Shown here piece after piece: positions 6,690 through 13,672 of a DNA stretch of 16,662 nt. A program made the position numbers and the translations under genes. The notes under the pieces are model-generated. The model saw only the letters and a list, made by a program, of their open reading frames with translations. It was not told the origin of the DNA and searched no databases. Within the stretch, counting starts at the first letter, position 1. Every line of letters begins with the position of its first letter. Origin of the DNA: Clostridia bacterium (lineage in GTDB: Bacteria > Bacillota > Clostridia > Christensenellales > CAG-917); the NCBI GenBank assembly GCA_017500745.1, contig JAFVYE010000129.1, forward strand, positions 1 to 16,662, given 5' to 3'.

Positions 6690-8009
6690 CTATGCATTGT
6701 AATTTTGTTGTGTAATGGACTTGGTCAAGTCCTGTATTGCTCTGTCGTGATAGGCCTGCTTGCGCTGTTTTTTGTGCACGGTGTGCATCTCTGGAAGCAG
6801 TCCAAAATTGGCGTTCATAGGTTGAAAATCCCCCGCACACGTGGACACGTACTCCGTGAGGGCGCCGGTAATTGTGGTCCTTGGCAAACTCAAAGGACTT
6901 TGTCCTTTCAGCTCTCTGGCCATGGCATCTCCCGCAATGAGCCCGCTCATCATGCTCTCCACATAGCCCTCTACTCCTGATATTTGACCTGCAATATATA
7001 CGGGAGTGTCAAAATTTTTCAATCGGAAACGGTCTGTGAGAAGCTCCGGTGACTTGACGTAGGTGTTGCGATGCATGGTGCCGTAGCGAAGAAACTCTGC
7101 GCTGTGGAGGGCGGGTATCATGCTGAAAACACGCTTTTGCTCTCCGTAGGTAAGATTTGTTTGAAAGCCCACCAAGTTGTAGCAATCTCCTGCCACGTTC
7201 TCCTTGCGGAGCTGAACAACTGCATAGGCGCTCTCTCCCGTTTTGGGATTTTTGAGCCCCACAGGACGCATAGGGCCGTAGCGCATGGTGTCACTACCCC
7301 TTTTTGCCATGATTTCTATGGGCATACAGCCGTCAAACAACTCCCTCTTTTCAAAGTTGTGAAGATGCACGGTTTCTGCATTGACAAGGGCATCGTAAAA
7401 TGCCTCGTACTCCTCTTTGTTCATGGGCAGGTTGAGATAGTCATCTCCGCCCTTGCCATATCGTCCTCCAAAGTATGCCTTGTCCATGTCAACGCTGTCA
7501 AAGGACACTATGGGGGCTATGGCATCGTAAAAGAACAATCTGTCTTGACCTGTCAGCTTGGCAAGATAATCTGCAAAGGACGGCGACGTCAAAGGTCCTG
7601 TGGCTATGATTGTGGGCACACCATCTTCAAGACTTGTCACTTCCTCATTTTTGTGGAGAATAAAGTCATCGTGCTCGCACAATGCTCTTTCAACCGCCAA
7701 GGAAAACTGCTCTCTGTCCACAGCAAGTGCACTGCCAGAAGGCACCGCGCACTCCCTTGCCAAAGGCAAAAGCCGTGATCCAAGCAGGTCAAGCTCCTCT
7801 TTGAGCAATCCGCTGGCGGTTTCGGGCTGAGTGGACTTCAAACTGTTTGAACAGACCAACTCTGCCAGTCCTCCGCCCTCGTGGGCGCCTGTAAGGCGTT
7901 TTGGGCGCATTTCAAACATTTCAACGGCAAATCCCTCATCAAGAAGTCTAAGTGCCGCCTCCGTGCCTGCAAGGCCTCCGCCTATAACCACCACTTTTTG
8001 CTTTGACAT
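6690..8009 (-). CDS. trmFO: TrmFO, folate/FAD-dependent tRNA (uracil-54-C5)-methyltransferase
   Basis: This enzyme makes ribothymidine at position 54 of the tRNA T-loop, using 5,10-methylene-tetrahydrofolate and reduced FAD rather than S-adenosylmethionine. The 439 aa match the family length. The dinucleotide-binding motif VVVIGGGLAGTEAA lies at 6-19. Cys53 in LVCSNSLKS and Cys228 in DGCMPIE correspond to the two conserved cysteines (53 and 226 in B. subtilis TrmFO). YFGGRYGKGGDDYLNLP and AGQISGVEGYVESMMSG are further signatures. The start is one base after the topA stop, and the GAGGA ribosome site lies inside the end of topA. GlyA, at the end of the same operon, is the usual source of the methylene-folate. 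Confidence 0.98.
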   Translation of the reverse strand: MSKQKVVVIGGGLAGTEAALRLLDEGFAVEMFEMRPKRLTGAHEGGGLAELVCSNSLKSTQPETASGLLKEELDLLGSRLLPLARECAVPSGSALAVDREQFSLAVERALCEHDDFILHKNEEVTSLEDGVPTIIATGPLTSPSFADYLAKLTGQDRLFFYDAIAPIVSFDSVDMDKAYFGGRYGKGGDDYLNLPMNKEEYEAFYDALVNAETVHLHNFEKRELFDGCMPIEIMAKRGSDTMRYGPMRPVGLKNPKTGESAYAVVQLRKENVAGDCYNLVGFQTNLTYGEQKRVFSMIPALHSAEFLRYGTMHRNTYVKSPELLTDRFRLKNFDTPVYIAGQISGVEGYVESMMSGLIAGDAMARELKGQSPLSLPRTTITGALTEYVSTCAGDFQPMNANFGLLPEMHTVHKKQRKQAYHDRAIQDLTKSITQQNYNA

Positions 8010-8010
8010 A

Positions 8011-10116
8011 TTATTCCTCAGGGGATTCTACGTGCTTGCACTCCTTGTTGGTGCAGACGTACTTCTTTTCATAGTTTCTTGATGACACTTTCATGAGTGA
8101 ATTGCACTTGGGGCAAAGATGAGGTGCAGGAAGGTCCCACGTGACAAAGTCACACTTGGGATAGTTGGCACAGCCATAGAAGGTTTTGCCTGTTTTTGAA
8201 ACTCTCTTTTCTATTGCGCCACCACACTTGGGGCATACGCCCACTTGCTCATGGATGTTTTTGATGTTTTTGCACTTGGGATAGTTGGGACATGACAGGA
8301 ATTTGTTGCCGTGTTTGCCCTCTTTGATGACCATTTTTGCCCCACACTTGTCGCAGATTACGTCACTTTCAACTGCAGGCATAAGGTTGGGTCCACCAGT
8401 CTTTGAGGCGTACTCAATGTACTTGGCAAGGTGGTTGTAATACACTTGCACAAGATTGCGCCATTCCTCTCCGCCCTCTGCCACTTTGTCAAGCTTGGCT
8501 TCAAGGCGTGCTGTGAATGAAAGGTCCATGACTGTGGGAAAATAGTTTTGCATATATGAGCAAACTGTTTCGCCAAGTTGAGTGGGGGCGAGGTTTTTGC
8601 CCTGTTTTTCGGTGTATTCCCTCTTTGCAATGACCGAGATGATTGAAGCATAAGTGCTGGGGCGACCAATGCCGTTTTCTTCAAGGGCTTTGATGAGGGT
8701 TGCATCGTTGTATCTGGGAGGAGGTGTGGTGAACTTCTGCTCCTTGTGAACGTCAACGAGATCAAACTTGTCCCCTTTCTTGAGGTCGGGCATGGTGCTC
8801 ATCTCATCCTTGTCCTCTTCCTTGTCGTTGGTGGCGGTGTACACAATGGTGAATCCTTTGAACTTGACACTCTTGCCCTTGACTGCAAAGCCCAAGGGTT
8901 TTGCGCTGTTTTCTCCCAAAATGTGCACGGTCATGGTGTAGAACTCTGCATTTTTCATCTGTGAGGCAAGATAGCGCTCATAGATGAGCTTGTACAAACG
9001 ATATGCATCCTTGTCCATTCTATCCTTCAATGACTCGGGAGTGCGATCAAGAGATATGGGACGGATTGCTTCGTGGGCATCTTGTGCCTTGTCGCTGGTT
9101 TTGTAGACGTTGGGGCGAGCGGGAGCAAACTCTGCGCCATATTTGTCACGGATGTAATAGAGGGTTTTTGAGGCAAAATCGGGTGAAATGCGCACACTAT
9201 CCGTTCTGATGTAGGTGACAAGTGCGTGTTGACCTTCGCCACTGATTGTGACACCCTCGTAGAGTTGCTGTGCAACTCTCATTGCACGGTCCGAGGACAT
9301 GCCAAGCTTGTGGTTGGCCTCTTGTTGCAGAGTTGACGTTGTAAAAGGAGGTGCCGGCTTTGAGGTTGACACACCTTTTTTGACTGCGTCTACTTTGTAT
9401 TGAGACACTTGCATCAATCCTGCGATTTCCTCTGCCAAAGCTCCGTTTTCAACCTTTATCTTTTTGCCATTATACTCAACAAGGTTTGCCTTGATGAGAT
9501 TGGCTTTGATGCGCTTGTCTCCTTCTTTGTAGAGCATTGCGGACATATTCCAGTACTCTTCGGGGACAAAGTTGCGGATTTCGTTTTCACGCTCAACAAT
9601 CATTTTGAGGGCTGCTGATTGCACTCTGCCTGCTGATGAACCATTTTTGATTCTTCTTGAAAGGATGGGTGATATCTTGTAGCCCACAAGACGATCAAGA
9701 ACACGTCTTGCTTGTTGGCTGTTGACAAGGTTGTCATTGAGTTCACGAGGGTTTTCCATTGCTGCCAAAACTGCGTTTTTTGAAATTTCGTTGAACTCAA
9801 TACGGATTTTGCCCTCTCCAAGACCAAGGCACTTTTTGAGGTGCCAGCTGATTGCTTCGCCTTCACGGTCCGGGTCGGTTGCCAGATAAACTCTGTCGTA
9901 CTTTTTGACTTCTTTGACCAAATAATCTATGGTTTTTTGCTTTTCAGGTGAAATGACGTATTGGGGCTCAAAGCCGTGCTCCATATCAATGCCCAATGTC
10001 TTTTGGGGCAAATCGCAAACGTGTCCCTTGGATGCAACCACTTTGTAATTTGAGCCAAGATAATTTTGAATTGTGGTGGCCTTGTGGGGTGACTCAACTA
10101 TGATGAGTTGTTTCAT
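8011..10116 (-). CDS. topA: DNA topoisomerase I (type IA)
   Basis: It relaxes negative supercoils through a 5'-phosphotyrosine break in one strand. The 701 aa compare with about 690 in B. subtilis. The Toprim domain begins LIIVESPHKA (Glu8) and has DPDREGE (81-87) for Mg binding. The catalytic Tyr is Tyr302 in TYIRTDS, and SSAGRVQSAAL (160-170) is another core signature. The C-terminus holds three four-cysteine zinc ribbons: Cys588/591/609/615, Cys628/631/649/655 and Cys668/671/688/693. AAGGAG precedes ATG 10116. The gene lies 12 bases after dprA and touches trmFO. Confidence 0.99.
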   Translation of the reverse strand: MKQLIIVESPHKATTIQNYLGSNYKVVASKGHVCDLPQKTLGIDMEHGFEPQYVISPEKQKTIDYLVKEVKKYDRVYLATDPDREGEAISWHLKKCLGLGEGKIRIEFNEISKNAVLAAMENPRELNDNLVNSQQARRVLDRLVGYKISPILSRRIKNGSSAGRVQSAALKMIVERENEIRNFVPEEYWNMSAMLYKEGDKRIKANLIKANLVEYNGKKIKVENGALAEEIAGLMQVSQYKVDAVKKGVSTSKPAPPFTTSTLQQEANHKLGMSSDRAMRVAQQLYEGVTISGEGQHALVTYIRTDSVRISPDFASKTLYYIRDKYGAEFAPARPNVYKTSDKAQDAHEAIRPISLDRTPESLKDRMDKDAYRLYKLIYERYLASQMKNAEFYTMTVHILGENSAKPLGFAVKGKSVKFKGFTIVYTATNDKEEDKDEMSTMPDLKKGDKFDLVDVHKEQKFTTPPPRYNDATLIKALEENGIGRPSTYASIISVIAKREYTEKQGKNLAPTQLGETVCSYMQNYFPTVMDLSFTARLEAKLDKVAEGGEEWRNLVQVYYNHLAKYIEYASKTGGPNLMPAVESDVICDKCGAKMVIKEGKHGNKFLSCPNYPKCKNIKNIHEQVGVCPKCGGAIEKRVSKTGKTFYGCANYPKCDFVTWDLPAPHLCPKCNSLMKVSSRNYEKKYVCTNKECKHVESPEE

Positions 10117-10128
10117 TATATCTCCTTG

Positions 10129-11208
10129 TTATGCCAGGCAGTAGAAATTTCCGCCTGTGTGTTCAATTATTCCATTAATTTCAAGATTCATAAGCAAAGT
10201 GCTCAATTCGCCAGCACTAAGCGCCGTGATTTCAAGCAGTTCCTCAAAGTGAAGCTCCTTGTCGTGAAGAGCGTCAACCACCAGAGTTTCGCTGATGTTG
10301 AGCTCAACCACTTCTGCGTCCACAGACACGGCCTTGACGTTCAATCTTGAAAGAACGTCCTCGCTGTCAATGACCAAGGCGTGAGGCATTTCTTGCAACA
10401 ATTTGTTGGTGCCTTCGCTCTCGGGAGAGTTTATGTTGCCGGGGACAATAAACAGCTCTTTGCCCTGCTCAACTGCCAATCTTGCGGTGATGAGAGATCC
10501 GCTCTTGAGGGTGGCTTCGGGCAAAAATACTCCTCTTGACAACCCAGATATTATCCTGTTTCTTTCAGGAAAATGATATTGTAGGGGCTTGGTGCCCAAA
10601 GGATATTCGCTGACAAGCAATCCTCCCGAACTTAATATGCTTTCAAGCAGTCCTTTGTGCTCTGCGGGATAACACACGTCAAGACCACATGCAAACACCG
10701 CAATGGTGGGAGAATCTGTCATGACGCAGGCCTTGCGGGCAATTGAGTCCACTCCCCTTGCAAAGCCAGACACCACCGTGAGCCCTGCACGAGCAAAGTC
10801 ACGAGTGAAGCTGTCGCACACCTTTTGACCATATCTGGTGGGAGTGCGAGTGCCAACAACTGCAATGCAATCGCTGTTTAATAGTGAAGTGTTGCCCTTT
10901 GTGAACAACACCAAAGGAAAGTCATAGGTTTCACGAAGGATTTCGGGATAGGTTTCATCATAAAAAGTGACAAAACCCACTTGACGCTTGTCCATCTCCT
11001 CTATGCTGTCATCCACAGATGAAAGTTTTGTTAAAAACTCGTTGGCATGTTTGTCGCCGAGTATGCTTTCTACAACGTGAAAACTGCTCTCTTTTGTCCA
11101 ATCAATTGGATTTGGAAGGGCAGAAAGCAAATCTCTCTTCTTTTTGATGGAGAGCTCCTCAACAAGGGCAAGTGCCAATACTATTTTGTTTTCCTTGGTT
11201 GTGTTCAT
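10129..11208 (-). CDS. dprA: DprA/Smf, DNA-processing protein
   Basis: DprA binds incoming single-stranded DNA during natural transformation and loads RecA on it. The 359 aa show an N-terminal helical region (1-80), then the Rossmann-like core: VVGTRTPTRYG (117-127), SGFARGVDSIAR (147-158), FPERNRIISGLS (213-224) and GSLITARLAVEQGKELFIVPGN (237-258). A C-terminal winged-helix domain (about 300-359) ends IEHTGGNFY. The loop before GSLIT reads FLPEATLKSG, a little unlike the common VVVEA. The ATG overlaps the comM stop (ATGA), so expression depends on comM translation. DprA is also found in bacteria with no known competence, so transformation here is not proven. Confidence 0.97.
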   Translation of the reverse strand: MNTTKENKIVLALALVEELSIKKKRDLLSALPNPIDWTKESSFHVVESILGDKHANEFLTKLSSVDDSIEEMDKRQVGFVTFYDETYPEILRETYDFPLVLFTKGNTSLLNSDCIAVVGTRTPTRYGQKVCDSFTRDFARAGLTVVSGFARGVDSIARKACVMTDSPTIAVFACGLDVCYPAEHKGLLESILSSGGLLVSEYPLGTKPLQYHFPERNRIISGLSRGVFLPEATLKSGSLITARLAVEQGKELFIVPGNINSPESEGTNKLLQEMPHALVIDSEDVLSRLNVKAVSVDAEVVELNISETLVVDALHDKELHFEELLEITALSAGELSTLLMNLEINGIIEHTGGNFYCLA

Positions 11209-12734
11209 CTGTTGTATTTGCGGTCAAGTCCTCTATACTGGATGGCCTCTGCAATGTGTTTGCTTTCAATGTTTTGGCTGCCGTCAATGTCGGCAATGGT
11301 GCGGGCGACTTTGAGTATCCTCGTGGTGCCTCTTGCTGAGAGATTGAGCTTGTCAAATGCCTTTTGAAGCAGACGCTCTCCCGCTTGGTCAAGGGTGCAG
11401 TACTTTTCAAGATGATTGGCCTCCATCTCTGCGTTGATGCGGATGCCGTCATCTTTGAATCTTTCTGCTTGAATTGCTCTAACACGATTGATGCGTGCTT
11501 TGACCTCTGCTGACGTCTCGGGCTTCTCCTTGCCTCTAAACTCCTCATAAAGCACGCTGTCCACCTCAATTTGAAGGTCAATTCTGTCAAGAAGAGGTCC
11601 GCTGAGTTTTGAAACGTAGTTGTGAATCTGTTGAGGGGAGCACTTGCAGACTTGGGTTTTTGAGCCATAGTTTCCACAAGGGCAAGGATTCATGCTGGCA
11701 ATGAGCATAAAGTTGGAGGGATACTCCACCGTCCTTGCAACTCTTGCCACCGTAACACGTCTGTCCTCCAAGGGTTGACGGAGAGTTTCAAGAGCTCTAC
11801 GACTGTACTCGGGCATTTCATCAAGGAACAAAACTCCGTTGTGTGCAAGACTCACTTCACCGGGAGTTGCTTTGTTGCCACCGCCAACCAAAGTGGGCAC
11901 TGTTGTGGTGTGGTGCGGAGTGCGGAATGGACGAGTTGTCACGATGCCTACGCCCGGATCAAGTATGCCTGATACGGAGTGAATCTTTGTGACTTCTACT
12001 GCCTCTTGAAAGTTCATGTCGGGCATGATTGTGGGCACGCACTTGGCAAGCATGGTTTTGCCTGCACCGGGAGGGCCAATCATGAGCACGTTGTGTCCAC
12101 CGCTGACTGCAATTTCAAGGGCACGCTTGGCAACGGATTGTCCTTTTACATTGCAAAAATCAACCCCGTAGCCGTGCACCTTGCAGGTGGATGCAAAGGA
12201 TGAAATGGGCACGGGATTGTAATCAACTCCGCTCAAAAATGCCACTACGTCACTGAGACGGTCCATTGCATAGACCTCAATGCCCTCAATGAAGCTGGCT
12301 TCCTTTGCGTTTTGTGAGGGGATGACAAACCTTGTTTCGCCATCTTGATATGCGCTCAAAAGCAAAGGCATAATGCCGTTTACGTGACGGAGTTTGCCGT
12401 CAAGGCCAAGCTCGCCAATGAAAACAAAATCCTTATACTTTTTGTTGACTATCTGCTCGCTGGCTGCCAAAAGGCCTATGGCAATGGGAAGGTCAAATCC
12501 GCTGCCCTCTTTTTTGGTGTCTGCGGGAGCAAGGTTCACTGTGATTCGCTTCATAGGGTACAGGAGTCCGCTGTTTTTCATTGCAGAACGAACTCTCTCT
12601 TTTGACTCCTTTGTGGCTGTTGACGCCAGTCCAACAAGTTCATAGCCAGGAAGGCCGCTGTTGATGTCAACCTCGGTGTCAACTCTGTATCCCACAAGTC
12701 CGTCAAGGGCGTAACTTTTGACCTTTGCAAGCAT
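11205..12734 (-). CDS. comM: ComM/YifB-family AAA+ ATPase (Mg-chelatase-like)
   Basis: A 509-aa hexameric helicase-type AAA+ protein. In Gram-negatives ComM drives branch migration while transforming DNA is integrated. The N-terminal Lon-S5-like domain (1-170) has SGLPGYELVGL and NLAPADTKKEGSGFDLPIA. Walker A is GPPGAGKT (220-227), followed by FRTPHHTTT (270-278) and Walker B VLFLDEMPE (301-309). CPCG (351-354), with later Cys363 and Cys365, forms a likely metal site; GPLLDRIDL carries the arginine finger. The common PDTAVKES reads ASTATKES here. ATG 12734 has AGGAG nine bases upstream, and an overlapping out-of-frame ATG lies inside that spacer. It is the first gene of the operon and overlaps dprA by four bases. 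Confidence 0.95.
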   Translation of the reverse strand: MLAKVKSYALDGLVGYRVDTEVDINSGLPGYELVGLASTATKESKERVRSAMKNSGLLYPMKRITVNLAPADTKKEGSGFDLPIAIGLLAASEQIVNKKYKDFVFIGELGLDGKLRHVNGIMPLLLSAYQDGETRFVIPSQNAKEASFIEGIEVYAMDRLSDVVAFLSGVDYNPVPISSFASTCKVHGYGVDFCNVKGQSVAKRALEIAVSGGHNVLMIGPPGAGKTMLAKCVPTIMPDMNFQEAVEVTKIHSVSGILDPGVGIVTTRPFRTPHHTTTVPTLVGGGNKATPGEVSLAHNGVLFLDEMPEYSRRALETLRQPLEDRRVTVARVARTVEYPSNFMLIASMNPCPCGNYGSKTQVCKCSPQQIHNYVSKLSGPLLDRIDLQIEVDSVLYEEFRGKEKPETSAEVKARINRVRAIQAERFKDDGIRINAEMEANHLEKYCTLDQAGERLLQKAFDKLNLSARGTTRILKVARTIADIDGSQNIESKHIAEAIQYRGLDRKYNR

Positions 12735-12766
12735 GCGACATTTCTCCTATTATATATTAGTAACTT

Positions 12767-12795
12767 ATTCTAACACGGATATAGTGAAAACGCAA
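12767..12795 (-). promoter_or_regulatory. Extended -10 promoter of the comM-to-glyA operon
   Basis: On the minus strand, TTGCGT (12795-12790) and TAGAAT (12772-12767, 5 of 6 to consensus) are 17 bases apart. TGT directly before the -10 gives an extended TGn motif that can offset the weak -35. Transcription would start near 12760, about 25 bases before comM. It is the only good promoter match found upstream of this chain of closely packed genes. Confidence 0.65.
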
Positions 12796-12869
12796 GAATT
12801 TGGCCGTATTATGCGTGGTTTGATGGGGTTGTTTTTTTGCAGATTTTGCAAATAGCCCAATAGATTGCC

Positions 12870-12903
12870 TAAAAAAAATTGCCTGCATTGCAAGCAATTT
12901 TTC
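12870..12903 (-). terminator. Intrinsic terminator after the signal peptidase gene
   Basis: On the minus strand, AAAATTGC and GCAATTTT (12901-12894 and 12882-12875) pair across an inner TGCA/TGCA stem with one mismatch. A run of eight T follows (12878-12871). It lies 30 bases after the signal peptidase stop and upstream of the comM promoter, so it separates the two minus-strand units. T-rich sequence on the other side could let it work in both directions. Confidence 0.8.
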
Positions 12904-12932
12904 TCTTTTGTGTCTTGTCAAAATTTTGAGGG

Positions 12933-13667
12933 TCAATTTTGGCTGTCGGTGGAGCCGTCTTGACTTGTTTCCTCCGACATACGTTCTTCATTGTTTGTTG
13001 TGGTGTCTGCTCCTTTGAGATAGTTTTCAAGAAGTTTTTTCTTGTCATCATCGCTGAGGTCATCAAGCTTGGGCTTGTCCTCCTCGCTCTTCTCCTTTTT
13101 GAGTCTGTCACGGACAAAGCCAACAATGAACAAAATGGCCACAATTATCAAAGGAAGTGCAATGAGTACAACGTAGGCAATAAAGGGCTTTTCAAGGACA
13201 AATCTCATTATGCCACTGATGAGAGGCATGGTGCGAACATACACAGCTTTGACGTCTGACTCTTCAAGAATCCAATCATCTGTTGGCAACCCTTCCTTGT
13301 CGCCTTTGGTGTAGATTTTGGCAATGTTTCCACTTTCGTCATACTCAATTTTTTCAATGCGGTGGGTTTCGTTTTGGCCCTTCAAAACACCGCTTGGAGC
13401 TGTGAAAGTGATGATTGCTCCCTCCACAATGTCGCCATCTTCTGGTGCTTTGCACCAGATTGCCTCTTTTGGCTCAATGGTTGGCGTCATGCTGTCTGTC
13501 ATGACCACAAACATGTAGTGACCAAAAATCTTGACGTCCTTGCCCTCTTTGCGCTGTATCACAGAAAACACTACGATGACTACAAGGAATATGAATACCA
13601 CGGCGAAAATCACCGTGGTAATCACGTTAAATATCTTTTTGGCTTGTTGTTTTTTTGTTTCGGTCAT
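12933..13667 (-). CDS. Signal peptidase I, Ser/His type (S26B, SipW-like)
   Basis: A membrane serine peptidase that removes signal peptides. It has 244 aa, with an N-terminal membrane helix (about 12-36) and a second near 161-185. The nucleophile is Ser59 in VMTDSMTPTI. The partner is His102 in NETHRI, not the Lys of the common bacterial enzymes, which places it with the archaeal/ER-like S26B branch that includes B. subtilis SipW. YTKGDKEG is a third family box. After the second helix comes a charged tail of about 60 residues, likely cytoplasmic, rich in Asp, Glu, Lys, Thr and Ser. ATG 13667 has AAGGA nine bases upstream; a TTG at 13670 is less likely. It starts five bases after a giant repeat protein gene and is probably co-transcribed. 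S26B enzymes often serve particular secreted fibres or matrix proteins; no such substrate is seen here. Confidence 0.88.
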   Translation of the reverse strand: MTETKKQQAKKIFNVITTVIFAVVFIFLVVIVVFSVIQRKEGKDVKIFGHYMFVVMTDSMTPTIEPKEAIWCKAPEDGDIVEGAIITFTAPSGVLKGQNETHRIEKIEYDESGNIAKIYTKGDKEGLPTDDWILEESDVKAVYVRTMPLISGIMRFVLEKPFIAYVVLIALPLIIVAILFIVGFVRDRLKKEKSEEDKPKLDDLSDDDKKKLLENYLKGADTTTNNEERMSEETSQDGSTDSQN

Positions 13668-13672
13668 CAATA

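Noticed and set aside
13668..13670. TTG as start of the signal peptidase
   Set aside because: ATG follows directly at 13667 with better spacing from AAGGA.
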